From JAIVGV01 sp035295985 (GTDB taxonomy: Bacteria; Acidobacteriota; Blastocatellia; Pyrinomonadales; Pyrinomonadaceae): a DNA stretch of 33,624 bases. The notes beneath the pieces were generated by a model. It did no database searches. It was not told the origin of the DNA and worked only from the letters and a program-made list of their open reading frames with translations. Below, in pieces: positions 19,752 through 28,860 of the stretch; the first letter of the stretch is position 1, and each line of letters begins with the position of its first letter. The DNA lies in NCBI GenBank assembly GCA_035295985.1, contig DATHBT010000371.1, positions 1 through 33,624 of the forward strand, written 5' to 3'. The translations under genes were made by a program, and so were the position numbers.

Positions 19752-22700
19752 ATGACATTCGCAATCGATAATCTCAGACGCGCCGCGGCGTGCGCGCTCT
19801 GCCTGTCCATGCTTCTCGCGATGTTGCCGGTGGAAGCCGTTGCGCAGAAACGCATCATCGTCATCAACGCGGAGCAGCCCAACCTGTGGACGCTGGAGCA
19901 GGCCCACTACCTGCTCGCGCAGATGCACCGCAGAAACCTCGATCTGCGGGCGAAGCGACTCGAAGACCTCGACCCGAACGAGATCGCCGGACTGCGCTTC
20001 GACGTGATGCGGATGCTCGTCGAGTTCGGGGCCACCTTCAACCAGGCAGATCTCGTCTCGAACCGCCTGCTCTCCGAGAACCGCACCTTCAACTCCGAGC
20101 GCCGCCAGCAGTTAATCGACGATCGCGACGGGCTGCGCCGGCAGGTGCGCCGCCTGAACGCGGAGATCGAGGACTTGGAGGTCGAGAAGGCCGGCACCGA
20201 GGACGAGGATGATGTCAAGCGCATCGACGCCCGCATCGCGGCCAAGACCGCGCGGCGCGACAGCCTGAACACGGAGATCGAGGGACTCAACACCGAGCTG
20301 GGGACGCTGGCCGCGCCTTCGGGAACGCCCGCGGCGACGACGGGCGGGGCCACGTTCAACCCGGAGAAGCTGCCCGACAGTACCTTCGACGAAGCTTTCG
20401 GGAAGGCGGCGGCCAAGCAGATCGAGAAGTTCAACGACTCCCCCAAGCTCAACGCCTCGCTCCGCCTCGACAACTTCATCCAGATGCAGTACGAGATCAT
20501 CTCCAAACAGCTCTCGCTGCTGCGCGACGAACTGGGGCCGGGCGAACGTCTCGTCTTCCTCGAGCTGCCGCAGACCGTCAACGCCGCGCACCACGAGTCG
20601 AAGCGCAAGTGGGCGCAGTCATGGTGGAGGATCGCCGGCTACACGAAGCGCGTCCCCACGGGCCAGAAGCCGCGGCCCGTACAGCACCCCGCGTTCAATG
20701 AGGCGCTCAACCAAGCGCCGATCAAGATCGGGGAAGACCTCGACTCAATCTACCAAGGCCAGGCGATACAGGTGGGCGTGAGCGCCACCCCGACGCCGCT
20801 CCCTTGCGTCCTTATGACGCCCGGCCCGCCCGTCAGGAGCACGAAAGCCATCAGCACCTTCGACGGCCCTCCACCGACGCCGACTCCCACGCCGACGCCC
20901 GTCACGGTGAAAGGGACGCGGGGGCGGCCCACGCCGACGCCGACTCCCACGCCGGCGCCCGTGCCGACGGCCAACGCCCACTCGCTTCCCGTGAAGGCCT
21001 CCGGCGAGGTGACAAAAGTGACCGTCACCCTCCACAGCCTCAGGCACCCGAACCCCGACGATCTCGACATTATGCTGGTCGGCCCCGAGGGCCAGAACGT
21101 GCTGCTCATGTCAGACGCCGGCGGCAGCAACGCGGCCGACGGGCTGACGATCACGTTCGACGACGCGTCCGCCTACCCGCTTCCCGACACGACGACCCTC
21201 GCCGCGCACCCCGCCTACCGGCCCGGCAACTACGACGCTACCGTGGACAAGTTCCTCAAGCCCGCCCCAGCCCCGCTCGGCGGCTCTTCGCTCTCCATCT
21301 TCAACGGCACGAACCCGAACGGCACGTGGAGCCTCTTCATCGCGGACGACGACGGCCCCGTCGAGGGCAGCATCGGCGGCGGGTGGAGCCTGACGATCAC
21401 GACCGACTGCCGGCGGGACGTGCCGCCGCCCCAGCTTGAGCTCAATTACAAAGACGAATTCGTCTCACTCGACAACACGTCGCAGAGCGGGTCGATACTC
21501 GAAGGCAAGTTACTGTCGAAGCCGGGGACGAGGACGTGGCTGGAAGACCGGCGCGTGCGCACGGTCGAGCTGATCCCGCGCCAAGGCTCGCTCAACGTCA
21601 ATGACATGAACCTGAAGGTGACATCGGGGGCGTTCAACTTCGTCCTCTCCACGCTCTTCGGGTTCGGTTCGAGCCTCAATATCCAGCGGCAGCGCGAACA
21701 GTTCTCGCAGTTCGTTCAGCAGGAACTCTACTCGTCCGCCTTCGGCAAGGGGGCGCGCGAGTTCGGCTGGACGTTCACGCCGATGCCCGGCATGGATCGC
21801 CTGATGTCGGGCGTGCGCACGACTTACGCCGTCGTCGTCGTACCCGAGGAGGCGACCTCGCTCGTGCTGGAGTCGAACGGCTGCTACTTCCCGCGCTCCT
21901 ACTTCCCGCCGACCAACTTCGAGCACACGAAGTCCGACGAGTGGAACATCGGCAGCCGCACGAGCCGCAACTGCGGCGGCAACTCCGCAGACGGCATCAG
22001 ATCAAAAGCCTTCGTCGTCCCGATCCCGAAGTCGAGGGCGACCGCGCCGGGGAACGACTTCTGGGTCAACGGCGTCTCCTTCCAGCCGGTTGGGAAGGGC
22101 AAGCGCATCGTGGTGTCGCTTTCGGGGGAAAATTTCTCGCCGCAGGTCGGCGTACTCGTCAACGGCGTCGCGCTCCCACAATCCATCGGCCTCGCGCAGC
22201 CTCTCTTCCGTGACGACAGCGAGGCGGGCCGCCTGACCCGCGAAGATTTCAGGGAGGCGGAGGTGAAGGGGGAAATCGAGCGAATCGATCCGAATAAGAT
22301 CGTCTTCCACTTCAAGATGGCCCCGGATTTCCAGGGCACGCCGACCATCACCCTGATCGGGCCGGGCCGGGCCGTGGACATCAACTGGCTGAAGAACGTG
22401 AGCATCAACGGCGAGCCGCCGGGCACGGCGCTCAAAGACTTCAAGCCGGCGATGATCGGGCACGGGCCCGGCCCCGACTCTTTCAGGATCGACCGCGTGC
22501 GTGTCTTCCGCTCCGTCGACGGCAAGAGCCTCACGGCGCTCGTCAGCGGCGCGGGTTTCCTCGACGCGGGCAAGAGCTCGAACGTCGCCCAGTTCATCGT
22601 TAACGGCACCGCTTGGGAAGGCGCGGTCGAGTCGGCAACCCTCATGCGCATCAACATCCAGGTGCCGAAGGACGAGAACATCAAGGTCACGCTGGTGTCG

Positions 22701-23006
22701 AAGAAGGGGGAGACGGCGGAATCGGACTCGGTCCCCAACCCGGCGTTCCTCAGCGTCTCGAACGTGGAGGTCACCTACGAGGCCGTCGACGAGGGCCAGT
22801 CGGCCACGCTCTTGGTCAGGATCAAGGGGACCGGGTTCAAGGACGGTCTCAGGGCGAGCGTGAACGGGAAGGCCCTCGACGTAGCCGTCAAGTCGGCGAC
22901 CGAGGCGGTCTTCACCATGCCCGACCCGAAGGCCGCCGCCATCGTCACCATCGAAGACGACACGGGGCAGAAAGCCAAGGTCGTCGTCGCGCGCACGAAG
23001 AAGTAA
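19752..23006 (+). CDS. Secreted coiled-coil / P-domain / IPT-repeat protein
   Basis: 1084 residues. A signal peptide is visible (ACALCLSMLLAMLPVEAVAQ, cleavage after VAQ near residue 32). Residues about 115-190 form a charged coiled coil. A Pro-Thr linker (two PTPTPTPTP blocks) spans about 374-405. Residues about 410-555 look like a proprotein-convertase P domain: VTVTLHSLRHPNPDDLDIMLVGPEG, then SIFNGTNPNGTWSLFIADDDGPVEGSIGGGWSL. After about residue 760 are three IPT/TIG-like beta modules, each with a VNG turn (GVLVNGVAL, FIVNGTAW, ASVNGKAL). P domains normally accompany subtilases and stabilise or target them. Here the protein carries no protease, but a subtilase is encoded two genes downstream. 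It is probably periplasmic or cell-surface; the role is unknown. Confidence 0.8.
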   Translation: MTFAIDNLRRAAACALCLSMLLAMLPVEAVAQKRIIVINAEQPNLWTLEQAHYLLAQMHRRNLDLRAKRLEDLDPNEIAGLRFDVMRMLVEFGATFNQADLVSNRLLSENRTFNSERRQQLIDDRDGLRRQVRRLNAEIEDLEVEKAGTEDEDDVKRIDARIAAKTARRDSLNTEIEGLNTELGTLAAPSGTPAATTGGATFNPEKLPDSTFDEAFGKAAAKQIEKFNDSPKLNASLRLDNFIQMQYEIISKQLSLLRDELGPGERLVFLELPQTVNAAHHESKRKWAQSWWRIAGYTKRVPTGQKPRPVQHPAFNEALNQAPIKIGEDLDSIYQGQAIQVGVSATPTPLPCVLMTPGPPVRSTKAISTFDGPPPTPTPTPTPVTVKGTRGRPTPTPTPTPAPVPTANAHSLPVKASGEVTKVTVTLHSLRHPNPDDLDIMLVGPEGQNVLLMSDAGGSNAADGLTITFDDASAYPLPDTTTLAAHPAYRPGNYDATVDKFLKPAPAPLGGSSLSIFNGTNPNGTWSLFIADDDGPVEGSIGGGWSLTITTDCRRDVPPPQLELNYKDEFVSLDNTSQSGSILEGKLLSKPGTRTWLEDRRVRTVELIPRQGSLNVNDMNLKVTSGAFNFVLSTLFGFGSSLNIQRQREQFSQFVQQELYSSAFGKGAREFGWTFTPMPGMDRLMSGVRTTYAVVVVPEEATSLVLESNGCYFPRSYFPPTNFEHTKSDEWNIGSRTSRNCGGNSADGIRSKAFVVPIPKSRATAPGNDFWVNGVSFQPVGKGKRIVVSLSGENFSPQVGVLVNGVALPQSIGLAQPLFRDDSEAGRLTREDFREAEVKGEIERIDPNKIVFHFKMAPDFQGTPTITLIGPGRAVDINWLKNVSINGEPPGTALKDFKPAMIGHGPGPDSFRIDRVRVFRSVDGKSLTALVSGAGFLDAGKSSNVAQFIVNGTAWEGAVESATLMRINIQVPKDENIKVTLVSKKGETAESDSVPNPAFLSVSNVEVTYEAVDEGQSATLLVRIKGTGFKDGLRASVNGKALDVAVKSATEAVFTMPDPKAAAIVTIEDDTGQKAKVVVARTKK
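20875..20962 (+). repeat. 28-bp direct repeat coding the Pro-Thr linker
   Basis: A 28-bp unit beginning CGACGCCGACTCCCACGCCG occurs at 20875-20902 and 20935-20962 with one difference (A at 20894, G at 20954). The 60-bp period keeps frame, so it looks like an in-frame duplication that lengthened the PTPTPTPTP linker. Confidence 0.85.
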
Positions 23007-23020
23007 GGGGCGACGGACGA

Positions 23021-23046
23021 GGGCGGGGGCGTTCGCGCCCCCGCCC
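23021..23046 (+). terminator. Perfect GC hairpin with TTCG loop
   Basis: GGGCGGGGGCG and CGCCCCCGCCC form a perfect 11-bp stem closed by TTCG, an unusually stable tetraloop. It sits 15 nt after the P-domain gene stop and 57 nt before the next ATG. There is no T tract, so it may act as a transcript-stabilising or partially terminating structure between two co-oriented genes. Confidence 0.6.
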
Positions 23047-23102
23047 GTTCGCGCCCCCGCGCGTCGGCAAGGTTTCAACAGACACCATCTTAGGAGGACG
23101 AG

Positions 23103-24692
23103 ATGCCCGATATTCGCTACATCGACAAGGACTTTGTCCGCTTCAAGTTTCAGGGTTTTGATTCACAGGAGAGACATGCCGTCCTCGCCTTCGGCGATAA
23201 GGTGGAGGTGCTGGAGGAGGGCGGCTCGGGCCAACCCAGTCGCATCCGCGCTCTGGAACTCTTCGACGGGACGCTGGAGGGGACGGTCGCGGGGCGACCA
23301 TTTCGAGGCCGCGGGAAGGGGGTGCTGAAGTTCTCGATGGTCGATGTTCAGCAGGGCGACGGGATGATCATCGAGACCCCCCCGGATGAAAACGACGAGA
23401 CGCGTATCGTCTTCATCGACGGCGGCGACAACAAATTGTTCGCGCGCCACATCGCGGCCCGGTTCCAACACCGCAAGAGTGCCGCGGACAACCCCCTCCC
23501 CGTCGATCTGATCCTAATCACCCACGGCGATGCCGACCACTTCGAGGGCCTCACCGAGATAGAGAAGTCCGAAACGGAGCCAGACCTCCCCGACCGCAAG
23601 CGGCTGTTCATCCGCCCGCTCCGTTACTACAACAACGGGCTCGTCAAGGCCCCGACCGGAGTACCCGAAGCAGATCGCCTCGGCCGGACGGTGACGGTGG
23701 ACGGGACGCCGATGCTCATAGACCTCTACGACGATCCGCGCTCGGCCCCGGCCGAGATGCAGAACAGCAAATTCAAACGCTGGGGCAAGACGCTTACTCA
23801 CTGGGAGAAGCGAGGCAAGATCGAGTGTAGGCGCGTGGCCCACGGGATGGACGCCGAAGAACTGTTCGGCTTCCTCGGCCGCGGCATCAGCGTGGAGATT
23901 CAGGGGCCCTTCACCTCCTTGGTCACAGACCCCGAGGACGGCACGAAGAAGGAGGCACTCCCGTTCCTTCACAAACCCCGGAAGTCCGCGCTCATCCATC
24001 TGGAGCAGGGTACGGACGACGATCCGGGAGACATCTCCGTCTCACACACGATCAACGGCCACTCGGTAGCCTTCCGCCTGACGTATGGCAACGTGCGCTT
24101 TAACTTCACCGGTGACCACAACGCCGAGTCCATGAGGCTGATGTTCGACCACCTTGAACCGGAGGAGCTGGAGGCTGAGATCGTCAAAACCCCTCACCAC
24201 GGCTCGGCGGACTTCGACTTCAGGGCTCTTCAAGCGATGCGGCCCGTTGTCTCGATCATCTCCTCCGGCGACGAGAGTCCCGAGAAGGAGCACATCCACC
24301 CCCGCGCGACGCTCGTCGGCGCGCTCGGAAAGGCCAGCCGCGGCGACACCGCCATCGTCCTCTGCACGGAGCTGGCCGCGTTCTTCGCCAAGCGTGACTT
24401 TTGCCACCAGCGGGAGGCCATCGCCGGTTTTTACAAGACCGACGACCCCATCACGCGGGCCGAGCTGCGCGATTTCTACAGCGTCTCCCCGCGCACCCCC
24501 GATGACGAGAAGGCGCTGCCCTCCTTCTTCGGGTTCGAGCGCACCAACTTCGGCATCATCCACATCCGCACGGACGGCGAGCGCGTCCTCGTCTTCACGC
24601 ACAGCGGCAAGGAGGGGATGCGCGAGGCTTACCGCTTCATCGTCAACGGGGCGCACGAAATTGAATTCGCGCGGGACGTCACCACGGGGTGA
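23103..24692 (+). CDS. ComEC-like metallo-beta-lactamase-fold hydrolase 1
   Basis: 529 residues with a strong AGGAGG ribosome site. About 75 N-terminal residues form a small beta-rich module (VLAFGDKVEVLEEGG). An MBL domain follows: VDVQQGDGMIIETP, ITHGDADHFEGL (His141, Asp143, Asp145, His146), FTGDHN (Asp338) and KTPHHGSAD (His365). This HxDxDH...GD...HHGS layout is that of the extracellular ComEC/Rec2-type MBL hydrolases, which act on nucleic acids or phosphodiesters. There is no signal peptide or membrane segment, so the protein is probably cytoplasmic. The segment between the two metal motifs is long (about 190 residues). A second, shorter protein of the same class is encoded downstream beyond the subtilase. 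Confidence 0.85.
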   Translation: MPDIRYIDKDFVRFKFQGFDSQERHAVLAFGDKVEVLEEGGSGQPSRIRALELFDGTLEGTVAGRPFRGRGKGVLKFSMVDVQQGDGMIIETPPDENDETRIVFIDGGDNKLFARHIAARFQHRKSAADNPLPVDLILITHGDADHFEGLTEIEKSETEPDLPDRKRLFIRPLRYYNNGLVKAPTGVPEADRLGRTVTVDGTPMLIDLYDDPRSAPAEMQNSKFKRWGKTLTHWEKRGKIECRRVAHGMDAEELFGFLGRGISVEIQGPFTSLVTDPEDGTKKEALPFLHKPRKSALIHLEQGTDDDPGDISVSHTINGHSVAFRLTYGNVRFNFTGDHNAESMRLMFDHLEPEELEAEIVKTPHHGSADFDFRALQAMRPVVSIISSGDESPEKEHIHPRATLVGALGKASRGDTAIVLCTELAAFFAKRDFCHQREAIAGFYKTDDPITRAELRDFYSVSPRTPDDEKALPSFFGFERTNFGIIHIRTDGERVLVFTHSGKEGMREAYRFIVNGAHEIEFARDVTTG

Positions 24693-24717
24693 GGTCGGGC
24701 AAGAACTGCGCCGCAAC

Positions 24718-24766
24718 GCCGAGCCTCTGAAAGCTCGGCGCGAGGGGGCCGCCCACTGCGGGCGGC
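24718..24766 (+). terminator. Two tandem hairpins after the first MBL gene
   Basis: GCCGAGC/GCTCGGC (24718-24739, 8-nt loop) and GCCGCCC/GGGCGGC (24748-24766, 5-nt loop) are perfect 7-bp stems beginning 26 nt after the stop codon. The second is followed by TCTCCC rather than a T run. A terminator is likely but not certain. If it works, the subtilase and second MBL gene are a separate transcript. Confidence 0.5.
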
Positions 24767-24966
24767 TCTCCCGCGGACAGTTCGCTCCCGGATTTACCGG
24801 AGTTTACCGGAAGCTGGTCTCATGACTAACTTCGCTGTACCGACTCCCACTTTCAGGCGCCTAGGGGCTACAGTTTCGACCCAAGTTTGTTCGTGCAGTT
24901 CGACACAGCCCTAGCGGGTAGTTAAGTGGGTTAGAACGACCGGAGGAGCAACACTGAGCCTGTGCG

Positions 24967-25033
24967 GGATCGCTGCATAGCAAAAAATACTTGAAGCACT
25001 GCTGCGCTTGAAAATAATCTTTGCAACGCATCC
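24967..25033. mobile_element. MITE-like inverted-repeat element, diverged copy
   Basis: The left arm contains GCAAAAAATACTTG, which matches GCAAAAAATATTTG of the arm at 11562 at all but one base. The right arm on the minus strand reads GTTGCAAAGATTATTTTC, matching GTTACAAAAATTATTTTG of the 1156-1255 element. The two arms form imperfect terminal inverted repeats starting GGAT. At about 67 bp the element is non-coding and lies 92 nt upstream of the subtilase start. I count it as a diverged family member. Confidence 0.4.
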
Positions 25034-25125
25034 GTGATGAATGGGCGGGTGTGGGATGAGTTAGTTAAAGCACGGGCCGTCCCGGCCGCCGGTGGGGGAG
25101 TGATACATGCTAGGAGCATAAAGCC

Positions 25126-27018
25126 ATGAGCGTCTCTTCACGAGCCTTAGTCGAGCTAGTGCTGCTCGGGCCGATGAACGACCGCCGGCAGCTACAGGAT
25201 TCGCCGATTCTCGGCGACGTGTGGGTTGCCTTCGCGGTCAAGCCATCCGAGCCGATGGATTTGCTGGTCACGCCGTACAGGGAGCGACCTGCCGGCCCAG
25301 TGGCGGCTTCCATCGCCCGGAGCGTCAGACAACTGCAACTGCCCCGCGGCCCAGGACAGGAAGCGCAGATCGCCTACCTTCAGGGGTTGGTCGCGGCCCG
25401 CCTCTTCTTCGAAGAAGTCTTTCGCGTCATCGTGCCGATGACGCACTGGTGGGGCAACCGGGATGTCCACGGCAGCCTGAATTCCTACTTCGACGCCGCC
25501 GGCCTACTGAAAGACGACCTGCTGAGAAACCGGATCAAGACGGTGATCGATTGGGCGCAAGCCGCAAACGAGGACGAACGGATTAAGCTTGCCGAAAAGT
25601 TCGCCGACTTCAGATCGCTCGACCGGTTTGTCATACTCGCCACCCTGATCCTTTGGGCTGATGAGGAGAACAAGAAGGCGCAGTCAACGACCGGCACCAT
25701 CGCAGACGCTCTGGCGAAGGTTCAAGGGGTGGGCGACATCCTGCCCACGTTCTACCGCATGTTCCGAACGTTGTTGCAGGCGCGGCCCAAGTCCGACAAG
25801 GGCGAGTCGGCAAACGTCTGGCATGTTTCGCTGAACCGCAGGCCGATGCTGGCGGTCGAAAGGTCGGTGCCGTCGGTCAAAGGTGACGCCGCCCGGACGT
25901 TGTTCAACGTGAGGTGCAACGACATCAGGTGGGCCGTCCTGGATTCCGGCATCGACGCCACGCACGAGGCATTTCTGGGCGACGATAATAAAAGCCGCGT
26001 CATCAAGGCGTACGACTTCAGCAACATCCGGAAGATCGTCAGTCTCGATAACCCCGACAAGGGTGCGCACGGGTTTGAGCAGAGGGTGGCCGAACTGCGC
26101 GAGGGGCGCGAGGACAAGCTCAGTCAGGAGGACGCGGCCGACATTCTCGTGCGGGTGGCCGAGGACGCCGAGAAAGAGCGCCCGCTTCAATGGGAACTGG
26201 TCGAGCAGTTTCTGGAAATCGACCCGCTGAAGACGCCTCCCGTCAAAGATCACGGCACGCACGTGGCCGGCATCATCGGGGCGCGGAAGCCCCCGGCCAG
26301 CACGTCATATTTCGACGGGCTGTGCCCGGACATTAAACTCTACGACTTCCGCGTGCTCTCGGCGACAGTGGAAGACACCGAGTTTGCGATCATCGCCGCG
26401 CTGCAATACATCCGCTACCTCAACGAGCGCCACACCTTCATGAGCGTCCACGGCGCGAACCTCAGTCTCTCGATCCCGCACGACGTGCGCAACTACGCCT
26501 GCGGCCGGACGCCCATCTGCAACGAGTGCGAGCGGCTGGTGGGGAGCGGCGTGGTGGTGGTCGCGGCGGCGGGCAACCTCGGGTATCAGAGCTTCGAGAC
26601 CAAGGACGGCTCCTACGAAGGCTACGCCGCCTTCAGCATCACCGACCCCGGCAACGCCGACGGCGTCATCACGGTCGGCGCGACGCACCGTTACCGGCCC
26701 CACACATACGGCGTGAGCTACTTCTCAAGCCGCGGCCCGACCGGCGATGGGCGGCTCAAACCCGATCTGGTCGCGCCGGGCGAGCGGGTGCAGTCGTGCC
26801 TGCTCGATAAGGGGTGGGGCGAACTGAGCGGCACCAGCATGGCGGCCCCGCACGTGAGCGGCGCGGCGGCCATGTTGATGGCGCGCTACAGCGAGTTGAT
26901 CGGCGAGCCGCGGAGAATTAAACGCATCCTCTGCGAGAGCGCGACCGACCTCGGTCGCGAGCGCAGCTTCCAGGGGAACGGAATGCTCGACGTACTCCGC
27001 GCCTTCCAGCACATCTAA
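25126..27018 (+). CDS. Subtilisin-family (S8) serine protease, no signal peptide
   Basis: 630 residues. The catalytic triad is complete: Asp273 (AVLDSGID), His376 (DHGTHVAGIIGA) and Ser571 (GTSMAAPHVSGAA), with oxyanion Asn484 (VVVAAAGN). The first 265 residues are a separate N-terminal domain I do not recognise (helical, with an MTHWWGNRD segment); there is no signal peptide, so the enzyme is probably intracellular. The Asp-to-His distance is about 100 residues, against about 32 in subtilisin, because of a charged helical insertion (LREGREDKLSQEDAADILVR). The insertion could gate the active site. Its stop lies 25 nt before the second MBL gene, which has its own GGAGAG site, so the two form an operon. 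Confidence 0.9.
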   Translation: MSVSSRALVELVLLGPMNDRRQLQDSPILGDVWVAFAVKPSEPMDLLVTPYRERPAGPVAASIARSVRQLQLPRGPGQEAQIAYLQGLVAARLFFEEVFRVIVPMTHWWGNRDVHGSLNSYFDAAGLLKDDLLRNRIKTVIDWAQAANEDERIKLAEKFADFRSLDRFVILATLILWADEENKKAQSTTGTIADALAKVQGVGDILPTFYRMFRTLLQARPKSDKGESANVWHVSLNRRPMLAVERSVPSVKGDAARTLFNVRCNDIRWAVLDSGIDATHEAFLGDDNKSRVIKAYDFSNIRKIVSLDNPDKGAHGFEQRVAELREGREDKLSQEDAADILVRVAEDAEKERPLQWELVEQFLEIDPLKTPPVKDHGTHVAGIIGARKPPASTSYFDGLCPDIKLYDFRVLSATVEDTEFAIIAALQYIRYLNERHTFMSVHGANLSLSIPHDVRNYACGRTPICNECERLVGSGVVVVAAAGNLGYQSFETKDGSYEGYAAFSITDPGNADGVITVGATHRYRPHTYGVSYFSSRGPTGDGRLKPDLVAPGERVQSCLLDKGWGELSGTSMAAPHVSGAAAMLMARYSELIGEPRRIKRILCESATDLGRERSFQGNGMLDVLRAFQHI

Positions 27019-27043
27019 TCCAGCCCGTCTAAGGAGAGTCAAC

Positions 27044-28321
27044 ATGTTCCTCAGTCTCGACGTATTGCGCGCCCGTAAGGGCGACTGCCTCATTCTCCAC
27101 TACGGCTCCGAGGCTGACCCCGGCCTCACGCTGATCGACGGCGGGCCGGCGGGCGTCTACCAGCCCCACCTGAGGCCGCGGCTGGAGCAGATAAGGAAAG
27201 CGCGCAGCCTCGGCAGCGACCAATCACTCCCGGTTGACTTGCTGATGGTCAGCCACATCGACGACGACCACATCAACGGCATCATCTCGCTGACGAACGA
27301 CCTCGTCGTCGCGAAGGACGCTCACCAGCCGCTGCCGGTAAGGATCCGCAACTTCTGGCACAACACCTTCGACGACATCGTCGGCAACAGGCCCGACGAG
27401 CTGGTGTCCGCCGTGAAGAAGAAGTTCGGGGCGGCCTCGCTCAGGGGCGAGCCGGACACCGAAGGGCTAGACGCGGACACTGCCAAGGTTCTGGCCAGCG
27501 TCGGGCAGGGCATCACCCTGCGCGACAACATCGTCACGAAGCTCAAAGCCCGACTCAACCCCCAATTCGGCGGCGGGCTAGTCATGACGCGGGAGAAGCC
27601 CATCGACATGGGCAAGGGGCTGACACTCACCGTGGTCGGCCCGATGAAGGACGAACTCGAAGCGCTTCAGAAGAAGCACGATGCGTTCCTCAAGGATAAG
27701 GACGAGGCGGCGGGCGTGCCGGCGTCGTTCACCGACCAGTCGGCGGCCAACCTGTCGAGCATCGTCGTGCTCGCCGAAGCCGGCGGGAAGCGGATCCTGC
27801 TGACGGGCGACGCACGGGGCGACAAGATGCTGGAAGGTCTCAAACAGGTAGGGCTGCTTGGGCAAGACGACCAGAGCACGATGAACGTGGACATCTTCAA
27901 GATACCGCATCACGGGAGCGACCGTAACATCGAACCCGTCATCTTCCGCCGCATCATCGCCCGCCACTACGTCTTCTCAGGCAACGGCGAGCACGGCAAC
28001 CCGGAACGCGAGACACTACAGATGTTATTGGACGAAAGAGGGGGCGCCGATTACGAGGTTCACCTCACGTACCCGATCGAAGAGATTGATCCTGCGCGCG
28101 AAGAGACTTGGAAGAAGGAACAGCAGAAGGAGAAGACGAAGAGGGCGAAAGACCTGGCGACGAAGGGCGAGTCGAAGGTGCAGGTGAGGCCGGATTGGTC
28201 GCCCGGTGAGCACAGCTTGGCGGCCTTCTTCGCAGCGCACAAAGAATTCGCGGCGAAGGTCAGAATCGTCCAGCAGGGCCAGCCGCACGTCATCGATCTT
28301 CTCGACAAGATTGGATTCTGA
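27044..28321 (+). CDS. ComEC-like metallo-beta-lactamase-fold hydrolase 2
   Basis: 425 residues. MBL motifs: LRARKGDCLILHYG (the ComEC-type GDC strand), SHIDDDHINGI (His71, Asp73, Asp75, His76), LLTGDARGD (Asp256) and IPHHGSDRN (His289, His290). The C-terminus is highly charged (EETWKKEQQKEKTKRAKD). No signal peptide or membrane segment is present. It shares the HxDxDH/GD/HHGS plan with the MBL protein encoded at 23103 but lacks that protein's N-terminal module. It is the second gene of a two-gene operon with the subtilase and ends 10 bp before an IS6-type inverted repeat, so the operon may have been cut there. Confidence 0.85.
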   Translation: MFLSLDVLRARKGDCLILHYGSEADPGLTLIDGGPAGVYQPHLRPRLEQIRKARSLGSDQSLPVDLLMVSHIDDDHINGIISLTNDLVVAKDAHQPLPVRIRNFWHNTFDDIVGNRPDELVSAVKKKFGAASLRGEPDTEGLDADTAKVLASVGQGITLRDNIVTKLKARLNPQFGGGLVMTREKPIDMGKGLTLTVVGPMKDELEALQKKHDAFLKDKDEAAGVPASFTDQSAANLSSIVVLAEAGGKRILLTGDARGDKMLEGLKQVGLLGQDDQSTMNVDIFKIPHHGSDRNIEPVIFRRIIARHYVFSGNGEHGNPERETLQMLLDERGGADYEVHLTYPIEEIDPAREETWKKEQQKEKTKRAKDLATKGESKVQVRPDWSPGEHSLAAFFAAHKEFAAKVRIVQQGQPHVIDLLDKIGF

Positions 28322-28331
28322 AGCTTCCGGC

Positions 28332-28852
28332 GGTTCTGGTGCAAACGCTGAGTTGGGCTGATAATCAGTGGCATGAACCAGCCCCTTCCTCGCTCACCGT
28401 CCCTGTTTCATGGCCGCCACTTTGAACGCTCGATCATTATTCTCCGTGTCAGATGGTACGTCACCTACAAACTCAGCTATCGAGACTTGGTCGAGATCAT
28501 GGCCGAGCGCGGTCTTGATATCTCTCATACAACTATCCTGAGATGGGTTCAATGCTTCGTGCCGCAGTTCGAGAAGCGCTGGAATCGCTACGCGCGTCCG
28601 GTCGGCACATCATGGCGCGTGGACGAGACGTATATAAAAGTTCGAGGCGGGTAGGCTTACCTCTACCGTGCGGTCGGTAAGCGCGGACTCACGGTCGATT
28701 TCCTGCTGAGTGAACACAGAGACATAGCCGCAGCTAAACGGTTCTTCACCAGAGCCGCTGAACGGCACGGCGCCCCCAAGACGATTACGCTCGGCGGCTA
28801 CCCTGCGACTCACGCTGCGGTCGCGGAGCTAAAGAAGATCCGCACCAGAGCC
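28332..28852 (+). mobile_element. Decayed IS6-family insertion sequence
   Basis: The left end GGTTCTGGTGCAAA (28332-28345) matches the typical IS6-family terminal repeat. An imperfect inverse, TCCGCACCAGAGCC, is at 28839-28852 (11 of 14 complementary). This gives a 521-bp internally deleted element carrying a broken transposase. I found no 8-bp target duplication, and the right end is less certain than the left. Confidence 0.65.
28373..28838 (+). pseudogene. IS6-family transposase, nonsense-broken and truncated
   Basis: The first 93 codons encode the N-terminus of an IS6/IS26-type transposase: helix-turn-helix (LSYRDLVEIMAERGLDISHTTILRW) and the first catalytic Asp (WRVDETYIKVRGG). An in-frame TAG at 28652 sits where the family has Trp. 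The same frame then continues with recognisable sequence (AYLYRAVGKRGLTVDFLLSEHRD, KRFFTRAAERHGAPKTITL). It loses homology after AVAELKK, so the last catalytic Glu region is deleted. It is non-functional on two counts. Confidence 0.9.
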
Positions 28853-28860
28853 GATACAGG

